Below are positions 48,131-57,708 of a DNA stretch of 64,000 nucleotides, piece after piece (positions within the stretch are counted from its first letter, which is position 1; each line of letters opens with the position of its first letter). Both the position numbers and the translations under genes were made by a program. This DNA comes from CAIWHR01 sp963779805. Its GTDB lineage: Bacteria > Pseudomonadota > Gammaproteobacteria > Burkholderiales > Casimicrobiaceae. The notes below the pieces were generated by a model. That model saw only the letters and a list, made by a program, of their open reading frames with translations, ran no database searches and was not told the origin of the DNA. Where the stretch lies: positions 62,001-126,000 of the forward strand of contig CAVZZN010000013.1 in the NCBI GenBank assembly GCA_963779805.1. The letters are read 5' to 3'.

Positions 48131-48712
48131 ATGGAGCAAGTCGACGACGGCCCGGTCGTCCTCGGCAGGACGCTCGGTCCTGCGGGGCGGGTGCTGTTCG
48201 CGCTGTCGAGGTACCTCGCGATCATCGGCGCCACCATCTTCACCGCGATCGTCGCCATGGAGATCGTGTCGATCGTCGGCCGCAAGCTTTTCTCCTGGCC
48301 CGTGCCCGGCGACGTCGAGATGCTGCAGATGGGCGCGGCGTTCGCCTCCGCATCGTTCTTCGCGTACTGCCACTTCGTGCGCGGCGACGTCAAGGTCGAT
48401 TTCTTCACCCACAACCTGCGACCGGACCGGGTCGCGCTGCTCGACGCGTTCGGCTCGCTCCTGATCGGGCTCTTCGGCGCGCTGATCGCGTGGCGCGCAG
48501 GCGCGGGTGCGCTCGGCATCAAGGAGGCTGGCGAGACTTCCGCGATCCTGGGCCTGCCCGTATGGATCGCGCAGGCCCTGATGGTGCCCGGCTTCGTGCT
48601 GCTCGCGCTGGCGGGGTTCTACCAGTGCTTCAATCTCGCACACGCGGCCATGCGCTACCGCGGGCGGCCGAAGTCCGCCGCGACGGGCGCGTCCGCGGGT
48701 AACAGGTCATGA
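48131..48712 (+). CDS. TRAP transporter small membrane subunit, DctQ type
   Basis: 193 residues, four predicted helices (about residues 28-50, 60-82, 100-125 and 142-165), with the pattern GRKLFSWPVPGDVEMLQ and FVRGDVKVDFF typical of DctQ. Acts with the DctM subunit and a periplasmic binding protein in Na+- or H+-driven uptake of organic acids. The stop overlaps the next start by four bases. The gene is preceded by AAGGAGGG. Confidence 0.9.
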   Translation: MEQVDDGPVVLGRTLGPAGRVLFALSRYLAIIGATIFTAIVAMEIVSIVGRKLFSWPVPGDVEMLQMGAAFASASFFAYCHFVRGDVKVDFFTHNLRPDRVALLDAFGSLLIGLFGALIAWRAGAGALGIKEAGETSAILGLPVWIAQALMVPGFVLLALAGFYQCFNLAHAAMRYRGRPKSAATGASAGNRS

Positions 48713-50037
48713 CGGGGATCCAGCTCGGTTCGATCCTGTTCGCCATCATGCTGACGATGATGGTCGTGCGCGTGCCGATCGGCATCGCGATGTTCACCGT
48801 GGGTCTCGGTGGCTACACGTACATCACGGGCGGAAACATCGCCGTGCCGCTCAACTCGCTCAAGAATCTCGCCTACGCGCGGCTTTCGAACTACGACCTG
48901 ATCGTGATCCCGCTCTTCCTGCTCATGGGCCAGTTCGCCACCCACGGGGGCCTGAGCCGCGCGCTGTTCCGCTTCGTGGGCGCCTACATCGGGCATCGCA
49001 AGGGCGGCGTCGCGATGGCGGCGATCGGTGCGTGCGCGGGCTTCGGCGCGATCTGCGGCAGCTCGGTGGCGACGGCCGCCACGATGGGCCAGGTCACGTT
49101 GCCCGAGCTGCGCCGGTTCGGCTACTCGGGCTCGCTCGCGACCGGTGCGCTTGCCGCAGGCGGAACGCTCGGCATCATGATCCCGCCGTCGGTGCCGCTC
49201 GTGATCTACGCGATCCTCACCCAGGAGTCGATCGGCAAGCTGTTCATGGCGGCGGTGGTGCCCGGCGTCATCGCGATGCTGGGCTACATGCTCGTCGTGC
49301 AGATCGTGGTGCGCGTGAAGCCGGGATCGGGGCCGGCAGGACCCCGGGTGTCCTGGCCGGATCGCCTGCGCAGCACGTTCGAGGTGCTGCCCGTCATCCT
49401 GGTGTTCGTGGTGGTGATCGTCGGCATCTACGGCGGCTGGGCGAATGTCACGGAAGCCGCGTCGATCGGCGCGGCGGCGTGCGGGATCCTGGCGGTGACC
49501 GTCGGGGGCATGCGCGGCAAGGGCCTCGTCGACAGTGCGCTCGGGACGGCACAGTCGACGGCGATGATCTTCCTCGTGCTGCTGGGCGCGGACATCCTGA
49601 ACACGACGCTCGCCCTGTCGCAGATGCCGGTCGAGCTGGCGGCCTGGGTCAAGGCGAGCGGCCTCGCGCCGCTGGTCGTGATGGCCATGATCCTGGTCAT
49701 TTACATCTTCCTCGGCTGCGTGATGGACTCGCTCGCCATGATCCTGCTGACCATCCCGATCTTCTATCCGATGATCATGGGCCTCGACTACTGGGGCCTC
49801 AGCGCGGAGGACAAGTCGATCTGGTTCGGCATCCTCGCGCTGATGGTGGTGGAGATCGGGCTCGTCCATCCACCGGTGGGCATGAACGTCTACATCATCA
49901 ACCGGCTCGCGGGCGACGTGCCGCTCACCGAAACGTTCAAGGGGGTCGTTCCGTTCCTGCTGTCCGACTTCGTGCGCATCACGTTGCTCCTGTTCTTCCC
50001 GATCATCCCGCTGTACCTGGTCCACGCATTCAAATAA
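48709..50037 (+). CDS. TRAP transporter large permease, DctM type
   Basis: 442 residues with about 12 membrane segments and the DctM motifs LPLFLLMG-like PLFLLMGQFATHGG, GSSVATAATMG, PPSVPLVIYAILT and IFLGCVMDSLAMILLTIPIFYP. Overlaps the DctQ gene (ATGA) and is followed 22 bases later by the binding-protein gene, so a QMP operon. Substrate class not readable from the permease; context suggests a carboxylated aromatic compound or related organic acid. Confidence 0.93.
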   Translation: MTGIQLGSILFAIMLTMMVVRVPIGIAMFTVGLGGYTYITGGNIAVPLNSLKNLAYARLSNYDLIVIPLFLLMGQFATHGGLSRALFRFVGAYIGHRKGGVAMAAIGACAGFGAICGSSVATAATMGQVTLPELRRFGYSGSLATGALAAGGTLGIMIPPSVPLVIYAILTQESIGKLFMAAVVPGVIAMLGYMLVVQIVVRVKPGSGPAGPRVSWPDRLRSTFEVLPVILVFVVVIVGIYGGWANVTEAASIGAAACGILAVTVGGMRGKGLVDSALGTAQSTAMIFLVLLGADILNTTLALSQMPVELAAWVKASGLAPLVVMAMILVIYIFLGCVMDSLAMILLTIPIFYPMIMGLDYWGLSAEDKSIWFGILALMVVEIGLVHPPVGMNVYIINRLAGDVPLTETFKGVVPFLLSDFVRITLLLFFPIIPLYLVHAFK

Positions 50038-50059
50038 CGCTTTTCCACGAGGAGGTTCC

Positions 50060-51092
50060 ATGAAGTCACACCTGATCCGCTGGTTCGCGATGCCCGCCGT
50101 CGCGTTTGCGTGCAGCAGCGCGTTCGCCCAGGACGTCGTCCTGCGCATCCATCACTTCCTGCCCCCGGCGGCGACCATCCAGGCCGAAGTTCTTCACGCC
50201 GTGGTGCGAAAAGCTCGGCAAGGAATCGGGCGGGCGCATCAAGTGCCAGATCTATCCCGCGATGCAGCTCGGCGGAACGCCGCCGCAGCTCTTCGACCAG
50301 GCGCGCGACGGCGTGGCCGACATCGTGTGGTCGCTGCCGACGTACCAGGCCGGGCGGTTCACCAAGTCGGAAGTGTTCGAGATCCCGTTCATGGCCAAGA
50401 GCGCGGAGGCCGGCAGCCCGGCGCTGTGGGAATACATCCAGAAGAACGCGCTCGACGAGTTCAAGGGCACGCACCTCCTCGCCGCGCACCTGCACGACGG
50501 CTCGCTCTTCCACTTCTCGAAGAAGGACGTGAAGACGATGGAGGACCTGAAGGGTCTCAAGATCCGCGCTCCGTCGCGCATCGGCTCGAAGTTCCTCGAG
50601 GCACTCGGCGCGACGCCGGTGCAGATGCCGCTGCCGCAAATTCCCGAGGCGATCTCGAAGGGCGTGATCGACGGGGCGATGGTGCCGTGGGAAGGCGCGC
50701 CCTCGATCAAGCTCGCCGAGATCACGAAATACCACCTCGACAACGCGCCGGGACAGCCGAAGATGTCGAACTCGATCTTCGTGATCGCGATGAACCAGGC
50801 CAAGTACGACAGCCTGCCGCCGGACATCAAGAAGGTGATCGACGACAACAGCGGCCTCGAGACGTCGCGCCTGATCGGCAAGCTGTTCGACGCGACGACG
50901 GTGCCGAGCCGCAAGCTCGCGCAGGACGCCGGCGGCGTGTTCACGATCCTGTCGCCGGCCGAGTACGCGAAGTGGGAGAAGGCCGTCGCGCCGGTCGCGC
51001 AGGACTGGATCAAGGAAGCCAACGCCAAGGGCGCGAACGGCGCGGCGCTGCTCGAGGAAGCGAAGGCGCTGATCAAGAAGTACGGCGGCTGA
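50060..51092 (+). CDS. TRAP transporter periplasmic binding protein, DctP type
   Basis: About 343 residues with a net +1 frame break near 50187 (extra G in GGCCGAAG). GAGGAGG lies upstream of the ATG. Signal peptide MKSHLIRWFAMPAVAFACSS cleaved near AFAQ. IKCQIYPAMQLGGTPPQLFDQ, DGVADIVWSLPTYQAGRF, LKGLKIRAPSR with the carboxylate-binding Arg, and NSIFVIAMNQAKYDSLP are typical DctP. It lies downstream of the arylpyruvate oxidoreductase and thioesterase genes, hence a possible aromatic-acid receptor; not proven. Confidence 0.9.
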
Positions 51093-51140
51093 TGCCTTGC
51101 GCGGCCGGGCCGCGTGCCCGGAACGCGAGGCCGTGATCAC

Positions 51141-51165
51141 GAGCCGGGGGGCTGCCCCCCGGCTC
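51141..51165. terminator. Terminator-like hairpin after the TRAP operon
   Basis: Perfect 11-base-pair stem GAGCCGGGGGG (51141-51151) and CCCCCCGGCTC (51155-51165) with a three-base loop CTG, 49 bases after the DctP stop. No T-tract follows, but the stem is very stable and its position at the end of the operon fits termination. Confidence 0.65.
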
Positions 51166-51260
51166 GCTCGATCCGCGTCGGGCCGGGAGACCGTCCGCAT
51201 CGTCGTCGAGCGCCGCGCGCGATTAGTTGACAGCGGCAACGAAATGATCGAGATTGCCGC

Positions 51261-52241
51261 ATGGACCCCGTCCCCGAGTCGCGGGTCGTGGCGGTGCGGC
51301 GCTTCAACCGTGTCTACACGCAGCGGATCGGCGTCCTGCGCCAGCGTCTCTACGACACGCCGTGGTCGCTCGCCGAAGCGAGGGTGCTCTACGAGATCGC
51401 GCAGGCGCCAGGGGCGATCGCCGCGGCCGACATCGCGCGCGGTCTCGCGCTCGATCCCGGATATCTCAGTCGCATCCTGCAGAGGCTCGTTGCAGGCGGC
51501 TACCTGCGCCGGACGACCGCCACGGCCGACGCGCGCCGGTTCCACCTGGCGTTGACGGCGGCCGGCAGACGGGCGTTCGCATCGCTCGATCGCGCATCGC
51601 ACGCCGAAACGGCGGCGCTGCTCGCCCCGCTTGCCGATGCGGCGCAAGCACGCGTCGTCGAAGCGATGGCCACCATCGAGGGCCTGCTCCACGGCGCGGC
51701 GGCGATTCCCGCGCCAGTCGTGCTACGTGCGCACCGCCCGGGCGACATCGGCTGGGTCGTCGCCTGTCACGGCCGGCTCTACGCGCAGGAGTACGGCTGG
51801 GACTCGACGTTCGAGGCGCTGGTGGCGGAGATCGCCGCGCGTTTCCTCAGGCGCTACGACCCGGAGCGCGAACGGTGCTGGATCGCGGAGCTCGACGGGC
51901 AACAGGTCGGCTCGGTGTTCCTGGTCCGCAAGGCCGTCACCGTCGCCCAGCTGCGGCTGCTGATCGTCGAGCCCCACGCGCGCGGAGCGGGCATCGGCCG
52001 CCGGCTGGTGGCCGAGTGCATCGCATTCGCCCGCAGCGCCGGTTACCGCAAGCTGATGCTCTGGACCAACGGCGGACTCGACGCCGCACGTCATCTCTAC
52101 GAAGAGGCCGGGTTTCGCCTGACACACGAGGAGCGCCACCACAGCTTCGGCAAGGACCTCGTCGGACAGACCTTCGTCCTCGACTTGCACCGCGCGACAT
52201 CCGGACAGGATCCGGATCGTGCCCGCGGAAGGCGTGCGTAA
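51261..52241 (+). CDS. MarR-type regulator fused to a GNAT acetyltransferase
   Basis: 326 residues. N-terminal MarR winged helix (about 15-140: LAEARVLYEIAQAPGAIAAA, DPGYLSRILQRLVAGGYLRR, LTAAGRRAF). C-terminal GNAT domain (about 155-310) with acetyl-CoA loop VEPHARGAGIGRRLVAECI and LWTNGGLDAARHLYEEAGF. Such fusions are an established family; the acetyltransferase may modify a small molecule or a protein and the DNA-binding part may regulate neighbours. It stands alone between the TRAP terminator and the convergent cupredoxin gene. Confidence 0.9.
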   Translation: MDPVPESRVVAVRRFNRVYTQRIGVLRQRLYDTPWSLAEARVLYEIAQAPGAIAAADIARGLALDPGYLSRILQRLVAGGYLRRTTATADARRFHLALTAAGRRAFASLDRASHAETAALLAPLADAAQARVVEAMATIEGLLHGAAAIPAPVVLRAHRPGDIGWVVACHGRLYAQEYGWDSTFEALVAEIAARFLRRYDPERERCWIAELDGQQVGSVFLVRKAVTVAQLRLLIVEPHARGAGIGRRLVAECIAFARSAGYRKLMLWTNGGLDAARHLYEEAGFRLTHEERHHSFGKDLVGQTFVLDLHRATSGQDPDRARGRRA

Positions 52242-52286
52242 CGGCCGATGCCGCGGCGCCTGCCCGCTTCGGAGTGATTTCGCCCG

Positions 52287-52730
52287 TCAGCGTGCGACCG
52301 TCAGCCTGGCCATCATCCCGTCCTTGTAGTGCCCCGGCTGATTGCAGAACAGGACGTAATGGCCGGCCTTGAGGTTCAACGTCAGCGTGCCGGTCTTTCC
52401 CGGTGCGAGGTCGGAGATCTCGCCCAGGGAATGCGCGCGGCTCTCGATGACCCGGTCGGACTTCGCGTTGAACGGCAACTCCGCCTTGCCGGGATCGCGC
52501 GCGATCAGGACCTCGTGCACGAGGCTCTTCGACTGATTCTCGGCGTGGAGCGCGACGCGGCCGGGCTTGACCGTATCGTGGTCGAGGACGATCCGCATGT
52601 GGGCGATCGACGGGTCGGTCGACGAGTCCTGCAGCTTGATGCCCAGCGATTGCGAAGGGGCAGCCGCGTGGGCGCAGGCGGCACCGAGCCATAGCGAGAG
52701 CAGCGCAGGTCCAATCATTCGTGCAGTCAT
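52287..52730 (-). CDS. Periplasmic cupredoxin-domain (plastocyanin-like) protein
   Basis: 147 residues. Signal peptide to about AHAAAP (residue 24). The cupredoxin copper site can be read: His in LVHEVLIA, then the C-terminal block LFCNQPGHYKDGM with Cys, His and Met ligands in type 1 copper order. Likely a small blue copper electron carrier or copper-handling protein in the periplasm. Convergent with the MarR-GNAT gene and divergent from the SDR gene. Confidence 0.85.
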   Translation of the reverse strand: MTARMIGPALLSLWLGAACAHAAAPSQSLGIKLQDSSTDPSIAHMRIVLDHDTVKPGRVALHAENQSKSLVHEVLIARDPGKAELPFNAKSDRVIESRAHSLGEISDLAPGKTGTLTLNLKAGHYVLFCNQPGHYKDGMMARLTVAR

Positions 52731-52825
52731 CGGGAGCTCCTTGGAAAGAAGGCGGGAGCAACTGTAGCATCATGCGGGGATTGCGACCCTGCACGGCTTG
52801 CCCGTGCAGGGTGGAGGAGAGTGTC

Positions 52826-53527
52826 ATGGCATCGCCGACCTATACGTCCGCGCTGATCGTCGGGGCAGGCAGCGGATTGAGTGCCTCGCTCACGCGCTTG
52901 CTCGGGCAGGAGGGCCTCGCGGTCGCGGTCGCGGCGCGCGAGATCGCGAAGCTTGCGCCGTTGTGCGCCGAGACCGGCGCCCGCGCATTCCCCTGCGACG
53001 CCCAGGACGAGGCGCAAGTCCGGCGTCTGTTCGCCGACGTCGAACGCGAGCTCGGCGCGCCGGACGTGGTCGTCTACAACGCGAGCGCACGCACGCGGGG
53101 ACCGTTCGTCGATCTCGTTCCCGCCGATGTTCAGCACGCATTGCAGGTGAGCGCGTTCGGAGCATTCCTGGTTGCGCAGCAGGCGGCCGCCCGCATGCTG
53201 CCCCGGAAGCACGGAGCGATCCTGTTCACCGGTGCCTCGGCGAGCGTGAAGGGGTATGCGCAGTCGGCGCCGTTCGCCATGGGCAAGTTCGCATTGCGCG
53301 GACTCGCCCAGAGCCTCGCCCGTGAATTGTCGCCGGAGGGCATCCACGTCGCACACTTCGTCATCGACGGAGGCATTCGCAGCAGGGCACGCCAGGAAGA
53401 CCCGGATCGGCCGGACTCGCTGCTCGATCCCGACGCCATCGCGCTCACGTATCTCAACATCCTGCGCCAGCCGCGCAGCGCGTGGACGTGGGAGGTCGAG
53501 TTGAGACCCTGGGTCGAGCGCTTCTGA
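52826..53527 (+). CDS. SDR-family protein with Phe in place of the catalytic Tyr
   Basis: 233 residues. Rossmann start ALIVGAGSGLSASL (unusual spacing of the glycines compared with TGxxxGxG), NAS motif VVYNASARTRG and Ser in FTGASASVKG. The expected YxxxK is FAMGK: Lys is kept but Tyr is Phe, as in a known subgroup with FALRGLAQSLARELSPEGIH. Activity as an oxidoreductase is therefore doubtful. GGAGGAGAG lies upstream of the ATG. It ends six bases before the convergent acyl-CoA dehydrogenase stop. Confidence 0.85.
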   Translation: MASPTYTSALIVGAGSGLSASLTRLLGQEGLAVAVAAREIAKLAPLCAETGARAFPCDAQDEAQVRRLFADVERELGAPDVVVYNASARTRGPFVDLVPADVQHALQVSAFGAFLVAQQAAARMLPRKHGAILFTGASASVKGYAQSAPFAMGKFALRGLAQSLARELSPEGIHVAHFVIDGGIRSRARQEDPDRPDSLLDPDAIALTYLNILRQPRSAWTWEVELRPWVERF

Positions 53528-53533
53528 CCCCGG

Positions 53534-55294
53534 CTAAAGGTCCGTCGGCGTGTCCACCGTCAGCGAGCCGCTTTCGAGCGCGCGTTCGGCCAGCACCTTG
53601 AGCCGCGCATCCTGGTTGCGCTCCAGTGCCCTCAGCGCGCGCCGCGTGCGACGCATCGCCATCGACACGAAGATGCGCGCGTTGTCGAGGTCGGCTTCCG
53701 CCTGCTCCGGGCTGCCCGCCTTCTCGATGGCCCAGGTCGCGCGCGAAAGCGTGGCCGTCGACAGGAAGATGTCGATCGCTGCGTTGGCGAGACGCTCCTG
53801 GTGGAACTGGCGCTCGATGACCTCCTTGCCATACGTGATCAGGAGCTTCTCGACGGCCAGCGCGAGGTCGTGCACGGCATCGGCCACCATGTTCGCTTCG
53901 GGCCGCAGTGTCTCGTGCACGCGCGTGAGATCGGGCTTGCCGAGCTTGCGCTTCACGCGCCCGCCGATGTAGGAGCCGATGGCGCCGAGTGAGCGCAGCG
54001 GGTCCCTGAACGCCTGGCCGAGCGCCTTCAGCTGTTCGCCCGGCTGTTGCAGCCCCGACAATGCGATGAGCGCACGGAGGATCTCGTTCGTGCCTTCGAA
54101 GATCAGGATGATGCGGCAGTCGCGCACCGCCTGCTCGTAGGGATAGTCCCTCGAATACCCGATGCCGCCTGCGATCTGCTGCGCATCGCCCGCTGCGCGG
54201 AACGCGAGCTCGGAGCCGAACACCTTGCAGGCCGCCGTCTCCAGCGAGAAATCGATGCCGCCGCGGTCCACCATCGAGGCGCAGGTCATCCACCCGGCGT
54301 CGAGCGCGTAGCAGTCCGCGGCGGCCAGCGCGAACTTGCGCTGGATCATCTCGAACGAGCCGATCGGACGCCCGAACTGCTTGCGCTCCTTGGCGTACGC
54401 GAGCGCGAGATCGAGCATCCTGCGCGTGCCGCGTCCGGATCCGGCGGCAAGGCCCAGGCGACCGGAGTTCAGGATTTCCAGCGCGATGCGGAACCCATCG
54501 CCGACGTCGCCCAGGCGATCCTCGACGGGTACGCGCACGTCCGCGAACGAAACGGACCGCGTGTCGCTCGCCTTGATCCCCATCTTGTCCTCGACCTTGC
54601 CCAGCGTGATGCCCGGGGCGTGGGCGTCGACGATGAATGCGGTGATGCGCTGCCGCGTCTTCCCGTTCTGCTCGACGGGAACCTTGGCGAACACGGTGAA
54701 GACACCGGCATAGCCGGCGTTGGAGATCCAGATCTTCTCGCCGTCGAGAAGGTAATGCGTGCCGTCCGCGCTCGGCGTGGCCGTCGTGCGCATCGCCTGC
54801 GCGTCGGAGCCGGAGCCCGGTTCGGTCAGGCAGAACGCGGCGATGAGCTCGCCCGTGGCACACCGCGGCAGCCAGCGCCGCTTCTGGTCATCGTTGCCGA
54901 AGAGCGTGATGCCCTTGCACCCGATGGACTGGTGAGCGCCGAAGTACACCGCGAGCGACGCGTCCGCCGTGGCGACTTCGCCGAAGACGCGGCCGAAGAG
55001 CAGGGCCGAAGCCCCGAAGCCGCCGTACTCCTGCGGGATGTTGAGCCCCATCATCCCGAGCTCCGCCATGCCGGCGCGCACATCGTCGCCGAAGCGGCCT
55101 TCGCGATCGAGCCGGGCGGTGTCCACCGTTGCCGACGCCCACGCCCGGAAGCTGTCGAGAATGGCGTTCAGGTCTTCCTTCTCCGACGGTGCAAGCTCCG
55201 GGAACGGAAAGACGAGCTCCTGGCGAATCTCGCCCAGGAATACGCCTCGCGTGAACGAAGGATTGTGCTCGGGGTCCGCCAGATGTGCGGTCAT
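53534..55294 (-). CDS. Long-chain-type acyl-CoA dehydrogenase
   Basis: 586 residues, longer than the 380-residue short-chain enzymes and like the VLCAD/ACAD9-type group. NIPQEYGGFG, AFCLTEPGSGSDAQ, WISNAGYAGVFTVFAKV, DKMGIKASDTRSVSFADVRVP and the catalytic Glu in ILIFEGTNEILR are present, with an extra C-terminal helical domain (about residues 430-586). FAD-dependent first step of fatty acid beta-oxidation, probably for long acyl chains. The start at 55294 (MTAHLADPEHNP) was chosen by similarity; the frame is open further upstream. Divergent from the NfeD gene. Confidence 0.93.
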   Translation of the reverse strand: MTAHLADPEHNPSFTRGVFLGEIRQELVFPFPELAPSEKEDLNAILDSFRAWASATVDTARLDREGRFGDDVRAGMAELGMMGLNIPQEYGGFGASALLFGRVFGEVATADASLAVYFGAHQSIGCKGITLFGNDDQKRRWLPRCATGELIAAFCLTEPGSGSDAQAMRTTATPSADGTHYLLDGEKIWISNAGYAGVFTVFAKVPVEQNGKTRQRITAFIVDAHAPGITLGKVEDKMGIKASDTRSVSFADVRVPVEDRLGDVGDGFRIALEILNSGRLGLAAGSGRGTRRMLDLALAYAKERKQFGRPIGSFEMIQRKFALAAADCYALDAGWMTCASMVDRGGIDFSLETAACKVFGSELAFRAAGDAQQIAGGIGYSRDYPYEQAVRDCRIILIFEGTNEILRALIALSGLQQPGEQLKALGQAFRDPLRSLGAIGSYIGGRVKRKLGKPDLTRVHETLRPEANMVADAVHDLALAVEKLLITYGKEVIERQFHQERLANAAIDIFLSTATLSRATWAIEKAGSPEQAEADLDNARIFVSMAMRRTRRALRALERNQDARLKVLAERALESGSLTVDTPTDL

Positions 55295-55423
55295 GGAGAT
55301 TCGAAAGAGTAAGCGGTCTTTCGACTCTAGTCCGATTTCGGGGGCCCGGCATTGCGCGCGGCGAGCAGAAATGATCCAGCGCAATTTCCGCGGCCGTAGG
55401 AATCCGCGTTCATTGGTGGTAGC

Positions 55424-56840
55424 GTGTTCGCACCGGACTTGGCGGTGCGTGCATCCCGGGTCACGCCGATGGCATTGCTGCTCCTTCTCCTTCTCCCGCT
55501 GCTGCCCATCGTGGCGACGGCGAATCCCACGGTGACCGTGCTCACCATCGACGATGCGATCACGCCGGCCACCGCGGACTATTTCGCTCGGGGGGTGAAG
55601 CGCGCTGCCGAGAACGGCTCCAGCCTCATCGTCCTGAAGCTCGACACGCCCGGGCGGTCTCGACACTTCGATGCGCGACATGATCAAGCGCATCCTCGCC
55701 TCTCCCGTCCCGGTGGCGACGTTCGTCGCGCCCGGGGGCGCACGCGCCGCGAGCGCCGGCACCTACATCCTGTACGCGAGCCATGTCGCGGCGATGGCGC
55801 CTGGCACCAACCTGGGAGCTGCCACGCCGGTCGCCATCGGGCTCGGCGGACCCGAGCCCGAACCTCTCCCGGCCCCGTCATCCGCCCCCAAGGGCGACAA
55901 GGGCACCGCAGCGAAGGGCGCGCCCGCTGCCGCGAAGAGCACGATGACCGAGAAGCAGATCCACGATGCCGCGGCCTACATCCGCAGCCTCGCGCAATTG
56001 CGCCACCGCAACGCCGAATGGGCGGAGAAGGCGGTGCGGGAAGCGGTCAGCCTTCCGGCCGACGAAGCGCTCGCGATGCACGTGGTCGACTACGTCGCGC
56101 CCGACGTGCCCGCGCTGCTCGGGGAGGTGCAGGGCAAGCGCGTGTCGGTCGCGGGCAAAGACGTCACGCTGGACGTCGCGGGCGCGCAGCAGGTGCTCTT
56201 CGAGCCCGACTGGCGCGTGCGTCTGCTGTCCGTGATCGCATCGCCCAGCCTCGCGCTGATCCTGATGATGCTCGGGTTCTACGGCCTGCTGTTCGAGCTC
56301 GCGAGCCCCGGCTACGTGTTCCCGGGGGTGATCGGCGGCATCTGCCTGCTGCTCGCGCTGTTCGCGTTCCAGCTGCTTCCGTTCACCTACACGGGACTTG
56401 CGCTCATTGCGCTCGGCATGTCCTTCCTCGTCGCCGAGCTCTTCCTGCCCACCTCGGGGGTGCTGGGCGCGGGCGGGATCGTCGCCTTCGTCATCGGCGC
56501 GATCGTCCTCATCGACACGGACGTTCCCGGTTATGGCGTTCCATGGCCGCTGATTCTCGGTCTCGCTGCATCGAGCGTGCTGTTCCTGCTGCTCGTCGTG
56601 GGTGTGGCCGTGAAGGCGCGCCGACGCAAGGTGGTGACCGGCCAGGAGGAGCTGCTGGGCAGCCGCGGCGAGGTGATGGCCGATTTCGTGGGCGAGGGCT
56701 GGGCGCAGGTGCACGGCGAGACGTGGCGCGTGCGCAGCGGCGCGCCGCTGCGCACGGGCGAGCGGGTGCGGGTGGTCCGAATCGACGGCCTCACTCTCGA
56801 GGTCGAGGCGGAGTCATTGTCCGAAGGAGGCGCGTCATGA
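55424..56840 (+). CDS. NfeD-family membrane protease (ClpP-class serine protease)
   Basis: About 471 residues with a net +1 frame break near 55657 (extra G in CCCGGGCGG; removing it gives DTPGGLDTSMRDMI). Start is GTG 55424, or ATG 55469 if the short N-terminus is preferred. Order: signal peptide, ClpP-like protease with SSLIVLKLDTPGG and FVAPGGARAASAGTYI (catalytic Ser, then Lys further on), three or four C-terminal membrane helices, and the OB-fold NfeD domain (LLGSRGEVMADF to RVVRIDGL). Overlaps the SPFH gene by four bases; the pair acts in membrane protein quality control. Confidence 0.9.
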
Positions 56841-57601
56841 TCTACGAGCTCGTTGCGGCAGGAGTCGTCGTCCTCTTCGGCTTCCTGGTCGTGTCCGCGG
56901 TGCGGATTCTGCGCGAATACGAGCGTGGCGTGGTCTTCACGCTGGGCCGGTTCTGGCGAGTCAAGGGCCCCGGTCTCGTGCTGCTCGTCCCCGGCATACA
57001 GCAGCTCGTCAAGGTCGATCTGCGCACGGTGGTGTTCGAGGTGCCCACCCAGGACGTCATCTCGCGCGACAACGTCTCGGTCAAGGTGAACGCCGTGGTT
57101 TACCTGCGCGTGATCGATGCGGAGAAGGCGATCATCCAGGTCCAGAACTATCTCGATGCCACCAGTCAGCTTGCGCAGACCACGCTGCGCTCCGTGCTGG
57201 GCAAGCACGACCTCGACGACATGCTGGCGGGCCGGGAGAAGCTGAACCTGGACATCCAGCAGGCCCTGGACGCGCAGAGCAATTCCTGGGGAATCAAGGT
57301 CTCCAATGTCGAGATCAAGCAGGTCGATCTCACCGAATCGATGATCCGAGCGATCGCCCGGCAAGCCGAAGCGGAACGTGAGCGACGCGCGAAGGTCATC
57401 CATGCCGAGGGCGAGTTGCAGGCTTCGGAGAAGCTGTTCCAGGCGGCGAAGGTGCTGGCGCAGGAACCCCAGGCGATCCAGCTCCGCTACCTCGAGACGC
57501 TGACCGTCATCGGCGCGGACAAGAACACGACCATCGTGTTTCCGCTGCCGATGGACGTGCTCGCGCCCTTCCTGCCGAGACGCACCGGCAACGCGACGTA
57601 G
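56837..57601 (+). CDS. SPFH/Band 7 stomatin-like protein
   Basis: 254 residues. One N-terminal membrane helix (residues 4-25), then the Band 7 domain: REYERGVVFTLGRFWRVKGPGL, VPTQDVISRDNVSVKVNAVVYLRV and a C-terminal coiled coil with EAERERRAKVIHAEGE. Prokaryotic stomatins pair with NfeD proteases, and the four-base overlap with the nfeD gene supports a complex that forms a large membrane-anchored assembly. AAGGAGG precedes the ATG. Confidence 0.95.
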   Translation: MIYELVAAGVVVLFGFLVVSAVRILREYERGVVFTLGRFWRVKGPGLVLLVPGIQQLVKVDLRTVVFEVPTQDVISRDNVSVKVNAVVYLRVIDAEKAIIQVQNYLDATSQLAQTTLRSVLGKHDLDDMLAGREKLNLDIQQALDAQSNSWGIKVSNVEIKQVDLTESMIRAIARQAEAERERRAKVIHAEGELQASEKLFQAAKVLAQEPQAIQLRYLETLTVIGADKNTTIVFPLPMDVLAPFLPRRTGNAT

Positions 57602-57708
57602 TCGATACGAGCAGGCGCCGAACGTCGGGCGCCCCGCGGACCGCGCGTTGTGGCTGCATGCCGCGGAGCCCGCCCGACCGAAGGTGCGTACGCGCAGTCG
57701 CACGTGCA

